Origin: DASXHZ01 sp036488085
GTDB lineage: Bacteria; Acidobacteriota; Thermoanaerobaculia; Gp7-AA8
Direction of reading: 5' to 3'
Assembly: GCA_036488085.1 (NCBI GenBank)
Contig: DASXHZ010000006.1
Span: 1 to 26,784, forward strand
DNA length: 26,784 nt
Positions 5,561-13,399 of the stretch are shown one piece after another. The notes under the pieces were generated by a model. That model searched no databases, had not been told where the DNA came from, and worked only from the letters and a program-made list of their open reading frames with translations. Both the position numbers and the translations under genes were made by a program. Every line of letters begins with the position of its first letter. Positions within the stretch are counted from its first letter, which is position 1.

Positions 5561-5996
5561 CGGCGAAGCGTTGCAAGCGTCGGGGGAATGGCTCGCCTTC
5601 GCTGTGAACGTAGCGACCGGCGAGGTTACTTCTGCTCCGCGATCCACCGATTGACATTCGTCTCCAGCACATCCAGTGGCACGGCGCCGGAGCCGAGGAC
5701 CGTGTCGTGGAAGGCGCGAAGGTCGAAGCGGGGGCCGAGGGCTTGTTCGGCGCGGCGGCGTAGCTCCTTGATCTTCAGCTCGCCGAGCTTGTACGACAGC
5801 GCTTGCGCGGGCCAGGAGATGTAGCGATCGACCTCCGTTTCGACCTCGTGCAGCGGGAGCGACGTGCGCGCGGCCATGTAGTCGATCGCCTGCTGGCGGG
5901 TCCATCCCTTCGCGTGGATGCCGGTGTCGACGACCAGGCGGCAGGCGCGCCACATCTCGTAGCCGAGACGGCCGAAATTCGAGTACGGAGTGTCGT
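5561..5996. repeat. Segmental duplication, copy B
   Basis: About 436 bp matching 3518-3977. The left edge is abrupt at CGGCGAAGCG (5561) after unrelated DNA, and the match ends at 5996, where the full DUF885 gene continues. It lacks about 24 bases present in copy A between the two convergent genes. Differences from copy A fall mostly in third codon positions. Confidence 0.9.
5562..5654 (+). pseudogene. Relic of the 3' end of the 2580-type gene
   Basis: Reads GEALQASGEWLAFAVNVATG followed by EVTSAPRSTD and TGA at 5652-5654, matching the last residues GEAWQASGEWLPFAVNVATG of the protein encoded at 2580-3593. Everything upstream is missing. The frame overlaps the end of the DUF885 gene by 29 bases, whereas in copy A the two genes are 13 bases apart, so copy B preserves a different gene-end arrangement. 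Confidence 0.8.
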
Positions 5997-7365
5997 AGAT
6001 GCCGGCTTCGAGGCCGAGGTATTCGCAGTAGAGGCCCCAACCCTCGCCGAACGCCGAGATGTAGGTGAATCGGCGGAAGTTCGGGACGTCCTGGATCTCG
6101 CGGCTGAGTGAGATCTGGAGGTGGTGGCCGGGCACCGCCTCATGGAGCGTGAGCGCCTCGAGGTTGTAGAGCGGGCGGCTGTCGAGCGCGTACGTGTTCA
6201 CCCAATAGATACCCGGCTTCGTGCTCCCTTCCGGCGCACCGACGTAACGACCGCTCGTGTACTTCGGCGCGATGTCGGCGGGCACCGGCTCGACGGTGTA
6301 AGGGAGGCGCGGCAGTTTCCCGAAAAGCGACGGGAGCTTGCCGTCGATCTTCTTCGCGATGAACGACGCGCGCGCCAGCAGCTCGTACGGCGTCTTCGCG
6401 TAGAACTGCGGATCGGTGCGGAGGAAGTGGAGGAACGCCGGCATGTCGCCCTTGAAGCCGGTCGACTTCATCACCTCGTTCATCTCGGCGGAGATGCGCT
6501 CGACCTCCTTGAGCCCGATCTCGTGGATTTGATCGGGTGTCAGGTTGGTGGTCGTGTACTCGCCGATCTTGAACTGGTAATAGCGACGGCCGTTCGGCAG
6601 GTCGTACGCGCCGAGCGTCGTGCGGGTGTTCGGGAGGTACTCATTGTCGAAGTAATTGAGGAGATCGCGGTAGCCGGTGACCGCTCCCTCCATGATCGCC
6701 TTCCGGCCCTCTTCGCGTAGGCGTTCGCGCGCGTCCTCCGGAATCGTCGACGGGAACTTCTCGAACGGCTTCCAGAAGACGCTCTTCGTCGGCTCGTCCA
6801 CCACATGCGCCGACATCGTCTTGTCGTAGCCGGTGAGTGTCGCGCGCGGCACCGTGAAGCCGCGCTTGACCCCCATCCGCATCAGCTCGATCTCTTCGTG
6901 GACGTAGCGCGGCCATTGGCGGAGCCGGCTGATGTAGTTCTCGTAGTCCTTCACCGTCGCGAGCGGCATCTCCTGCGCGAGCCGCGAGAAGCCGCTGTGG
7001 AATCCCGAATCGGCGTTGATCGGCATCTGGTAATCGCCGAGCTCGTACCCTTCGATCGACTCGTCGAGCTGCCGCTGGAACATGTCGTAGTTGACCACCT
7101 CGTTTGGCGGCAGCTTGCTGCGATCGATCAGCTTCAGCTCCGCGAGCTCGTCCTTCCGCTGCTGATTCCGCCGCGCGAGGTCTGCCGGCGTGACCGAGGA
7201 AAGGCGGTCGTCGTACTCGTGCCGCCCGACCGACGTCGCGAACATCGGACTCTCCCGAAGCGAGGTCTCCCACGCGCGGTCGAACAGTGCATGCAGCTTC
7301 GCCACCTCGGCGTCCTGGGCATACAGCGGAAAGGCAAGGAGAAGAGCGATCAACAGTCGGCGCAT
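5626..7365 (-). CDS. Exported DUF885 family protein (zinc peptidase-like)
   Basis: 579 residues with a clear signal peptide (MRRLLIALLLAFPLYAQ, cut near residue 17), so it is exported. DUF885 proteins are large, mostly helical, and carry a conserved HExxxGHH block; here it is LHEAVPGHHLQIS with H408, E409, H414 and H415, which suggests metal-dependent hydrolysis. Other conserved-looking segments are PGIYWVNTYALDSRPLYNLE, SAFGEGWGLYCEYLG and SNFGRLGYEMWRACRLVVDT. Length matches the family. Start ATG 7365 is fixed by the signal peptide. The last 436 bp is duplicated at 3518-3977. It is divergent from the diguanylate cyclase gene at 7419 with a 53-bp gap, so promoters overlap. Substrate unknown; peptides are the usual guess. 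Confidence 0.85.
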   Translation of the reverse strand: MRRLLIALLLAFPLYAQDAEVAKLHALFDRAWETSLRESPMFATSVGRHEYDDRLSSVTPADLARRNQQRKDELAELKLIDRSKLPPNEVVNYDMFQRQLDESIEGYELGDYQMPINADSGFHSGFSRLAQEMPLATVKDYENYISRLRQWPRYVHEEIELMRMGVKRGFTVPRATLTGYDKTMSAHVVDEPTKSVFWKPFEKFPSTIPEDARERLREEGRKAIMEGAVTGYRDLLNYFDNEYLPNTRTTLGAYDLPNGRRYYQFKIGEYTTTNLTPDQIHEIGLKEVERISAEMNEVMKSTGFKGDMPAFLHFLRTDPQFYAKTPYELLARASFIAKKIDGKLPSLFGKLPRLPYTVEPVPADIAPKYTSGRYVGAPEGSTKPGIYWVNTYALDSRPLYNLEALTLHEAVPGHHLQISLSREIQDVPNFRRFTYISAFGEGWGLYCEYLGLEAGIYDTPYSNFGRLGYEMWRACRLVVDTGIHAKGWTRQQAIDYMAARTSLPLHEVETEVDRYISWPAQALSYKLGELKIKELRRRAEQALGPRFDLRAFHDTVLGSGAVPLDVLETNVNRWIAEQK

Positions 7366-7390
7366 GAGGCGCGATTATCGTCCTGTTCCC

Positions 7391-7448
7391 TGGACAACTT
7401 GACACCAGAAATGGAAATTTGGCGACCCCACTGAATGGTTATTCAGTG
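7391..7448 (+). promoter_or_regulatory. Putative promoter and 8-bp dyad before the diguanylate cyclase
   Basis: TGGACA (7391-7396) and GAAATT (7414-7419) are spaced 17 bases apart; TTGACA at 7399 has no good partner. Just downstream, CACTGAAT (7429-7436) and ATTCAGTG (7441-7448) form a perfect 8-bp inverted repeat with a 4-base centre. It is either an operator or an mRNA hairpin, depending on which start codon is used (TTG 7419 or GTG 7447). Confidence 0.35.
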
Positions 7449-8498
7449 TACCGCTTGGAGATCCCATACCCTATCGAAGAAATCGGTGAAGACACGCTCG
7501 CTCGGCGTCGTCGCGCATCGGAGAACCAGTCGAGCACGCCATGCCGGATCGTGGTCATCGATGACGATCCGGCCATCGTCCGGCTGCTGAAGAAGATTCT
7601 CAGCGATCAGGAGATGGAGGTCGTCACCTGCTCGACAGCCGGCGAGGGATTCGTGGCCCTACAGGAGCAGGATTGGCATATCTGCCTCCTCGACCGCGGC
7701 TTGCCCGATTCCGACGGCATCGAGATCTGCCGGCTTGTGAAGGCTGACGCGCGCTTCGACGCCAGACGCGTGATCATGCTGAGCGGCTACGACTCTCTCG
7801 ATGCTCGCGTCGAGGCGCTGAACCTCGGCGCGGACGACTACATCACCAAGCCGTTCCATCCCGCCGAGGTGCTGGCGCGGGTCAAGGCGAGCTGGCGGGC
7901 GGTCGAGATGCAGCAGCAACTCGTCGAGATGGCGCAGCAGCTCGAGGAACTGTCCGGCCACGACGACCTGACCGGCGTCTTCAATCGCCGTCATTTCCGC
8001 AAGACCATCGCGCGAGCGTTCGATCACTCGCGCCGTTACAAGCGGCCGCTCTCCGTCGCGATCATCGACGTCGATCACTTCAAGAAAGTGAACGACTGTT
8101 TCGGCCACCAAGCGGGCGACACCGTGCTGGCCGAGGTCGCGAAGCGGTTCCTGCGCTCCGTGCGTTCGTCCGATTACCTCGCGCGGTACGGCGGCGAAGA
8201 GTTTGTCGTCCTTCTGCCGGAGACGCAGCTCGGCGACGCCCTCACGTTCGGCGAGAAGGTGCGCGCGGCGATCGCTTCATCACCCGTGCCGATTGCCGGC
8301 GGAGAGGCTCTGCCAGTGACGGTGAGCGTCGGCGCCGCGAGCCTGGCCCACACGCAGTTCAACTCGGCCGCGGAGATGATCCGCGCCGCCGACCAGGCGC
8401 TCTATCGCGCCAAACGCAACGGCCGCAACCGCGTGGAGGCCGAGCGCCGGCGCACGACACGGCCGGCCGCCGCTCCCGTGGCCCAGCCGATGGCGTAG
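7419..8498 (+). CDS. Response regulator diguanylate cyclase (REC-GGDEF)
   Basis: Up to 359 residues. A receiver domain spans about 42-160: acidic pocket VVIDDDPA, phosphoacceptor Asp in CLLDRGLPD, and the conserved Lys in YITKPFHP. A short linker coiled coil (MQQQLVEMAQQLEEL) leads to a GGDEF domain from about 178: DDLTGVFNRRHF, DVDHFKKVNDCFGH, and the active site GGEEF with an inhibitory RxxD site (RSSD) five residues before it. It should make cyclic di-GMP from two GTP when phosphorylated, with product inhibition. No EAL domain. A PleD/WspR-like cytoplasmic signalling protein; no partner kinase is in the window. The start is uncertain: TTG 7419 is the longest, GTG 7447 is possible. It precedes the protease gene by 3 bp. 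Confidence 0.93.
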   Translation: MATPLNGYSVYRLEIPYPIEEIGEDTLARRRRASENQSSTPCRIVVIDDDPAIVRLLKKILSDQEMEVVTCSTAGEGFVALQEQDWHICLLDRGLPDSDGIEICRLVKADARFDARRVIMLSGYDSLDARVEALNLGADDYITKPFHPAEVLARVKASWRAVEMQQQLVEMAQQLEELSGHDDLTGVFNRRHFRKTIARAFDHSRRYKRPLSVAIIDVDHFKKVNDCFGHQAGDTVLAEVAKRFLRSVRSSDYLARYGGEEFVVLLPETQLGDALTFGEKVRAAIASSPVPIAGGEALPVTVSVGAASLAHTQFNSAAEMIRAADQALYRAKRNGRNRVEAERRRTTRPAAAPVAQPMA

Positions 8499-8501
8499 AA
8501 G

Positions 8502-10088
8502 ATGATCGGCGCGGTACTCGCGGCACATCTGACCTATGGCCTCGTGAGCGGCTCGTATCGCGGAACGTACGAGGAGTGGGACACCGCCGCCGGCCTGCAT
8601 CGCGAGATCACCGACATTCCGGGCGTCTACCACGAGGACGCCGCGTACGACGGCGCGCATGCGTGGACGGTCGACCTCTCCGGCGTGCCCCATTCGCTGA
8701 GCGGCGCCGCGCGGGCCCGCCTCATCACCAAGGGTTATCAGGGATCGCTGCTCTTCTCGCATCCAGCAGCTGGGACGGTCACACCGCCCGGCGGCGTCGC
8801 ACTGACGATCGAGCTCGATGCCTCAGGGCATGCGGTTCGAGAGGAACGCCGCCCGGCGTGCGGAGCGGCGGAAGTCGAGAAACTCTCCGACTGGAGCGAC
8901 GCATCAGGCATTGTCGTGCCGCACCGGATCGAACGGGCGGAAGACGTCCTCACGTTGCAGTCAGGATCGATGGAGCGCGTCGATCTCGAGCCGCGGCGCC
9001 TCCGCACACCGGTGCCGCGCACCTCGGTCGTAATACCGTTCGAGACGCAGGCGTTCCACATCTTCGTGCCGGTGCGAGTCAATCGCGGCGAGCGGCAGTG
9101 GTTCGTGCTCGACACCGGCGCCGATCTCTCGTTCGTGACGCACGGTCTCAGCGCCGCGAAATCGATCGAGACTTCCGGCTCGGGCGGTAGCGTGCAAGCC
9201 GGCATGGCGGCGGACGTCGACCTACAACTCGGCGGCGTGACGGTGCCGTTGAAAGTCATCGGCATCACTCCCGAATCGGGATTCTCTGCGCTGTGGGGAC
9301 GTTCATTCGACGGGGTCGCCGGGTACGACGTCATTAGCCGTTTCGCCATGCGGATTGACTGGACGCATCGCCGCCTCACGCTCTTCGACCCGGAACACTT
9401 TCGGTATCGAGGAAAAGGGGCGGTCGTGCCGCTTCGCTTTCAAGGCAACAACATCGTCATTCCGGTGAAGGCCACGCTTCCAGACGGTACGAGCAAGGAG
9501 ATCGAGGCCGTCATCGACACCGGTTCCAGCGGCACGCTCGCCTTCCGCTCCGGCTTCTCACCGGATGTCGGAAAGACAATCGCTGCGCAAGGCCACGGCG
9601 TCGGCGGCGCGACGGAGACTTCAATCGCTCGCATCCGCGCGCTGGCGATCGGGCCGTACGTTTTGCGCGAGCCGATCGTCGAGCTTTCGCACGCGAAACG
9701 GGGCACGGAGTCGGGATGCGCCGTTCCGGCGAGCATCGGCGAACGAATACTCAGCCGCTTCACCGTGTATCTCGACTACGCACACGAGCGGCTCATCCTC
9801 GAGCCAAACGCGCACTTGGGTGATCGATTCGACTACGACATGAGCGGCCTCGATCTTCGCGTTGCCGATGGGCGCGTGAAAATCGTGAGCGTCCGCGACG
9901 GCAGCGCCGGAGCGAACGCAGGTTTGAAGCCGGGCGACGTGATCGCGGCCGCCGGGGGCACGAAGATCGCGGCGGCGGCGCTCCCGACGCTTCAGGAGCG
10001 CTTTCGCCGTCCGTCCGATCTCGCGATGACGATCGATCGCGACGGGAAGACGCTTCGCGTCGTCGTACACCTTCGCCGCGAAGTGTGA
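8502..10088 (+). CDS. Tandem retropepsin-like aspartic protease with C-terminal PDZ
   Basis: 528 residues, ATG 3 bp after the preceding stop. A short hydrophobic start (MIGAVLAAHLTYGLV) may be a weak signal peptide. Residues 20-165 resemble an outer-membrane or lipoprotein-carrier-like beta region (GTYEEWDTAAGLHREI). Two aspartic protease lobes follow: FVLDTGADLSFVT (about 202-214) and AVIDTGSSGTLAF (about 336-348), each with the D-T/S-G catalytic triad, so one chain supplies both aspartates. Residues about 445-525 form a PDZ-like domain (NAGLKPGDVIAAAGGTKI). Probable periplasmic or surface peptidase. Close spacing suggests co-transcription with the diguanylate cyclase, but no direct link in function is shown. 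Confidence 0.85.
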   Translation: MIGAVLAAHLTYGLVSGSYRGTYEEWDTAAGLHREITDIPGVYHEDAAYDGAHAWTVDLSGVPHSLSGAARARLITKGYQGSLLFSHPAAGTVTPPGGVALTIELDASGHAVREERRPACGAAEVEKLSDWSDASGIVVPHRIERAEDVLTLQSGSMERVDLEPRRLRTPVPRTSVVIPFETQAFHIFVPVRVNRGERQWFVLDTGADLSFVTHGLSAAKSIETSGSGGSVQAGMAADVDLQLGGVTVPLKVIGITPESGFSALWGRSFDGVAGYDVISRFAMRIDWTHRRLTLFDPEHFRYRGKGAVVPLRFQGNNIVIPVKATLPDGTSKEIEAVIDTGSSGTLAFRSGFSPDVGKTIAAQGHGVGGATETSIARIRALAIGPYVLREPIVELSHAKRGTESGCAVPASIGERILSRFTVYLDYAHERLILEPNAHLGDRFDYDMSGLDLRVADGRVKIVSVRDGSAGANAGLKPGDVIAAAGGTKIAAAALPTLQERFRRPSDLAMTIDRDGKTLRVVVHLRREV

Positions 10089-10101
10089 TGGGATCACGTC
10101 C

Positions 10102-10824
10102 GTGAATTTGGTTCCACGTCACGATCGCGGCGTCATCCGTCATCCCTCCCAGACTTACGGCTCCTCGGTCGACGGCATCCCGCTCACCGTCCACATGCCT
10201 GATTCTGGGAGCGCCGAGGTGCTGATCCTCGCGTCGATCCACGGCGATGAGGCGGAGACGACGGTCGTCGTTTCCGAGGCGTTGCGAACGCTGCCGGCCG
10301 GCGAGTTGAAAGCGGCGGTCATCCTCTGCGGCAATCCGGACGGCATGCTGCGCGGGACGCGCGGCAACGCGCGCGGCGTCGACCTGAACCGCAACTTTCC
10401 GACGTCGAACTGGAAGGCCGACCCGGTCTTCTACAAGAGCCGCGCGAACGATGCGCGCGACATCGCGCTTTCGCCTGGCTCTGAGCCGGCGTCGGAGCCG
10501 GAGACGCAGGCGCTGATCACGCTCATCGAGAAGCTGAATCCGCGCGCGATCGTGACGCTCCACTCCGCGCTCGCCTGCGTCGACGACGCCGGCGCCTCGC
10601 ACCTCGGCCGCCAACTCGCCGACCGCTGCAAGCTCCCATTCCTCACCGAGATCGGCTACCCGACGCCCGGCTCGATGGGGACGTGGGCATCGGAACGCGG
10701 ATTGAACCTCGTCACGCTGGAGCTGGAAGATGCATCGCTCTACACCCTCAAAGACCACCACGTCCCGATCATGCTCGATCTGATGACCGGCCGCTTCCAA
10801 CTCGATGCACATCCTCATCACTGA
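10102..10824 (+). CDS. mpaA: Murein peptide amidase A-like M14 carboxypeptidase
   Basis: 240 residues from GTG 10102. Features of M14 zinc carboxypeptidases: HGDE (H about 47, E about 50), RGVDLNRNFP supplying the substrate-binding Asn-Arg, the third zinc ligand His in TLHSALACVDD, and the catalytic Glu in LVTLELED. MpaA cleaves the gamma-D-Glu to meso-diaminopimelate bond in tripeptides released from peptidoglycan. There is no signal peptide, consistent with a cytoplasmic recycling enzyme. Its last 20 bases overlap the racemase gene, which can act on glutamate; this fits murein peptide turnover. The family is clear; the exact substrate is inferred. Confidence 0.85.
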   Translation: MNLVPRHDRGVIRHPSQTYGSSVDGIPLTVHMPDSGSAEVLILASIHGDEAETTVVVSEALRTLPAGELKAAVILCGNPDGMLRGTRGNARGVDLNRNFPTSNWKADPVFYKSRANDARDIALSPGSEPASEPETQALITLIEKLNPRAIVTLHSALACVDDAGASHLGRQLADRCKLPFLTEIGYPTPGSMGTWASERGLNLVTLELEDASLYTLKDHHVPIMLDLMTGRFQLDAHPHH

Positions 10825-11656
10825 TTCCGGCGTCGGAGGGGTCTCGGTCGTCGCCTACGCCGAGCGCTTCGTGCGGATGCAGGGATTCACGGAACCGGTG
10901 CGGCTGACGTTCGCGAATGCGGCTCCGGCGAATGACTACGGCTACAACTCCATGCCGTCACGCGAGGCGAAGCTCGAGACGTTCGACCGGTTCCTGCGCA
11001 ACGTCACCGGCCGTTACTCGCCCGACATGATCTACGTCGCCTGCAACACGCTTTCGGTGCTGCTACCGGATACGCCGTATGTCGCAAATGCGAAGATTCC
11101 GGTGAAGGGGATCGTCGACACCGGCGTCGCGCTCGTCGTCGACGAGCTGCAGCGCGACCCGCGCAGCGTCGCGATCATCTTCGGCACCCAGACGACGATC
11201 GACTCCGGCGTCTACCCGCGCCGCCTGCTGGAGCGCGGCATCCATGCTTCGCGCATCGTTGCCCAGGCCTGCCCCGGTCTCGCCGACGTCATCTCCGAGG
11301 ATCGCGAGGGGACGAAAGCGCGCGCGGAGATCGAGCGCTGGGTCGCGGAAGCGATCGCGAAGATGCCCGACCGAAATGCGCCGATCGTCGCCTGCCTTGC
11401 GTGCACCCACTACGGTTATCGCAAAGACCTCTTCGCCTCCGCTCTCGGCGACGCGACCGTGATCAACCCGAATGAAAGCGCCGTCGGCGGCCTCTTCGAC
11501 CGCACCGGCCCGTCGCACGAGGTCGAGGTGGAATTCGTCACCCGCTACGCGCTTCCCGCGGCGACGGTCGAAACCCTCGCGTGGCTCCTGAACCCCATCT
11601 CGCCGAGGACCGTCGACGCCATGCAGCACTACGCGCACGTGCCGCATCTCTTTTAA
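10805..11656 (+). CDS. Glutamate racemase-like Asp/Glu racemase
   Basis: 283 residues. It starts inside the mpaA-like gene (20-base overlap), so translation is coupled. The two catalytic cysteines of MurI-type racemases are present: DSGVGG (residues 7-12), ACNT (about 79-82) and ACTHY (about 199-203). MurI interconverts L- and D-glutamate for peptidoglycan. The flanking motifs differ from typical MurI (for example CLACTHYGY), so it may be a divergent paralogue working in recycling of D-Glu rather than the main biosynthetic enzyme. No signal peptide. Confident for family, moderate for exact reaction. Confidence 0.85.
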   Translation: MHILITDSGVGGVSVVAYAERFVRMQGFTEPVRLTFANAAPANDYGYNSMPSREAKLETFDRFLRNVTGRYSPDMIYVACNTLSVLLPDTPYVANAKIPVKGIVDTGVALVVDELQRDPRSVAIIFGTQTTIDSGVYPRRLLERGIHASRIVAQACPGLADVISEDREGTKARAEIERWVAEAIAKMPDRNAPIVACLACTHYGYRKDLFASALGDATVINPNESAVGGLFDRTGPSHEVEVEFVTRYALPAATVETLAWLLNPISPRTVDAMQHYAHVPHLF

Positions 11657-11660
11657 CGCC

Positions 11661-11688
11661 GACTCCCAACTCCCGACTCCCGACTCAC
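11661..11688 (+). repeat. Heptanucleotide tandem repeat
   Basis: Four adjacent 7-base units (GACTCCC, AACTCCC, GACTCCC, GACTCAC) lie a few bases after the racemase stop and run into the stop codon of the minus-strand gene at 11685. A second heptamer array, with a different unit, occurs at 26551-26610. Confidence 0.8.
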
Positions 11689-11961
11689 GGCAATATCGCA
11701 AACGCGCGCGCCGGGAACCCGAACCCGTGCTCCACCTTCGGCCACGTCACCACGATCACCGCGCCGGCGGGCGGCAACTGGTCGAGGTTCGCCATCGCCT
11801 GGATCTGGAAGTGATTGTGTTTGAGTATCCACGTTTCGGAATCGAATGAGTCGGTCGTGTCGGTATCGAGCGACTCGTGCGAGCGTGACCTCGGCCGCAT
11901 GCATCGTCATCGGCGACAGGCAAAGCGCTATCCCCAGCGCGCGGATGAGTCGTGTCGTCAT
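11685..11961 (-). pseudogene. Small exported protein gene with a one-base frameshift
   Basis: An ATG at 11961 follows a good ribosome-binding site (GGAGGA about seven bases upstream) and opens a signal peptide, MTTRLIRALGIALCLSPMTM then HAAEVT. The continuation is in the +1 frame: HESLDTDTTDSFDSETW, FQIQAMANLDQLPPAGAVIV, then VTWPKVEHGFGFPARAFAIL to TGA at 11685-11687. The total, 277 bases, is one more than a multiple of three, so a single inserted base near 11870-11895 explains it. I do not recognise the mature part. It could be a pseudogene, a sequencing or assembly error, or a programmed frameshift; no slippery run is obvious. The alternative is two unrelated open frames. Confidence 0.5.
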
Positions 11962-12026
11962 CGGTCGTCCTCCATCGAGCAATGCCGTGATAGCTGACGG
12001 CACTGCTACTTCGCGATATTCGCTCA

Positions 12027-12542
12027 ATGAAGATCGTTCGGCTAGCTCTGTTGCTTCTCACCGTTTTCTGGCTCTCCGCCGCGAAAACTCATGCGTCCGA
12101 TCGCTACCCGTGCGAAAACGTGCACACCTTCGACTTCTGGGTCGGCGACTTCGAGGCGACGCCGTGGAATGAGCCGGGGACGCCGTCGCGGGGACGGCTC
12201 CACAACACGCGCGAATATCACGGATGCGTGATCCTCGAACGCTGGATGGGGAAAGACTCGAGCGGCATGAGCACCGGCTTCTACGACATCAGCCGGAGGG
12301 CCTGGCGCATGATGTGGGTCGGCGACGACGGCCGATCGACCGATCTCGAAGGGTCGTTTCACGACGGCGCGATGCGCTTCACCGGGACGACTCTCGACCC
12401 ATCCGGCAAAACCGTCCGCGTCACGAACGTTCTCCAGCCGGTGTCAGCCGACACGATTCGCCACACCTTCTCGGTCTCTTACGACGGCGGAAAAACCTGG
12501 AGCGTGAAGAGCGACGGGCGCTTCGTTCGAGTGAAGCATTGA
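12027..12542 (+). CDS. Exported DUF1579-like protein, paralogue 1
   Basis: 171 residues with a signal peptide (MKIVRLALLLLTVFWLSAA, cut after about residue 23). The mature part has the family pattern: HTFDFWVGDFEA near the start, a CVILERWMG strand, TGFYDISRRAWRMMWVGDDG, GSFHDGAMRFTG, and the end SYDGGKTW with DGRFVRVK. DUF1579-type proteins are small beta-barrel, lipocalin-like proteins of unknown role. The single-domain form here matches the second half of the next gene and the protein at 14423. The 11-bp gap to the next gene suggests one operon. Ligand unknown. Confidence 0.75.
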   Translation: MKIVRLALLLLTVFWLSAAKTHASDRYPCENVHTFDFWVGDFEATPWNEPGTPSRGRLHNTREYHGCVILERWMGKDSSGMSTGFYDISRRAWRMMWVGDDGRSTDLEGSFHDGAMRFTGTTLDPSGKTVRVTNVLQPVSADTIRHTFSVSYDGGKTWSVKSDGRFVRVKH

Positions 12543-12553
12543 AGGTGGCGCGC

Positions 12554-13336
12554 ATGAAACGATGCTTCATTCTCATCGCGCTGATCGCTACGACACTGCT
12601 GGCGGCCGACGATCCGACCGATGCCCTCGGCTGGTTCCGACACGGCATCGCGCTGCACGACTCCGGCGACTTTGTGGGAGCGCTCGCAGCGTACGAGAAG
12701 GCGGAGGCGATGCACTTCTCGCAGACGTTCCCGCTCCGGCTCCGGGAGGCGCGGGCGTTCGCGAAGACGGGGCAGGCCGACCGCGCCTTCGCGGTGCTCA
12801 AGCAGCTGACCGACAACGGCTTGGCGAACCCTGAAATCCTCGACGCCGAGAACGACTTCCTCGCGATCCGGCTCGACCCGCGGTACGCGGAGACGATCGC
12901 GGCGGCGAAACGGAACGCGCATCCGTGCACCACGCCGGAGCACCGCGCGTTCGACTTCTGGATCGGAGAGTGGGACGTCTTCGTCAACGACCGGAAGATC
13001 GCCTACAGCAGCATCCAGCTCATCCTCGACGAATGCGTCGTCTTCGAGAACTACTCCGCCATGGGCGGCTACTCCGGAAAGAGCTTCAGCGTCTTCGACG
13101 GCGCGTCGAAGAAGTGGCAGCAGCGCTACTTCGACACGACCGGCGCCGTGCACGACTGGATCGGCGAGCCGGCGGACGGCGCGCTTCGATTCGTCTGGAA
13201 TCACGACGCGCAGATCGACCGGATGACGTACACGAAGGAAGGCGCCGACCAGGTTCGGCAACTCATCGAGACTTCAACGGATGCCGGGAAGAGCTGGACC
13301 ATCACGTTCGATGGCAAGTACGTCAGACGGAAGTGA
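12554..13336 (+). CDS. Exported TPR plus DUF1579-like protein, paralogue 2
   Basis: 260 residues. ATG 12554 begins a signal peptide (MKRCFILIALIATTLLAA). Residues 20-110 look like TPR-like helices (WFRHGIALHDSGDFVGALAA, EKAEAMHF, DRAFAVLKQLTDNG). Residues 125-260 are a DUF1579-like barrel: HRAFDFWIGEWDVFV, DECVVFENYSAMGG, KKWQQRYFDTTGA and the end SWTITFDGKYVRR. This is the same barrel as in the neighbours, with helical repeats added, which suggests a binding or scaffold role outside the cytoplasm. It is 11 bp after paralogue 1. A longer open frame from 12224 overlaps the previous gene and lacks a signal peptide, so it was not used. Confidence 0.78.
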   Translation: MKRCFILIALIATTLLAADDPTDALGWFRHGIALHDSGDFVGALAAYEKAEAMHFSQTFPLRLREARAFAKTGQADRAFAVLKQLTDNGLANPEILDAENDFLAIRLDPRYAETIAAAKRNAHPCTTPEHRAFDFWIGEWDVFVNDRKIAYSSIQLILDECVVFENYSAMGGYSGKSFSVFDGASKKWQQRYFDTTGAVHDWIGEPADGALRFVWNHDAQIDRMTYTKEGADQVRQLIETSTDAGKSWTITFDGKYVRRK

Positions 13337-13399
13337 CGACGCGGTAACGACGTGGAGACGGCGCAACCTACCGCGGCCGAGGGCGTAGACAATGAGGCG

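Noticed and set aside
6805..7434. Long plus-strand open frame opposite the DUF885 gene
   Set aside because: Antisense shadow in GC-rich DNA; the minus strand has a signal peptide and the HEAVPGHH motif.
12224..12553. Long upstream extension of the TPR-DUF1579 gene
   Set aside because: It overlaps the previous gene in another frame and is Arg-rich. The signal peptide begins at 12554.
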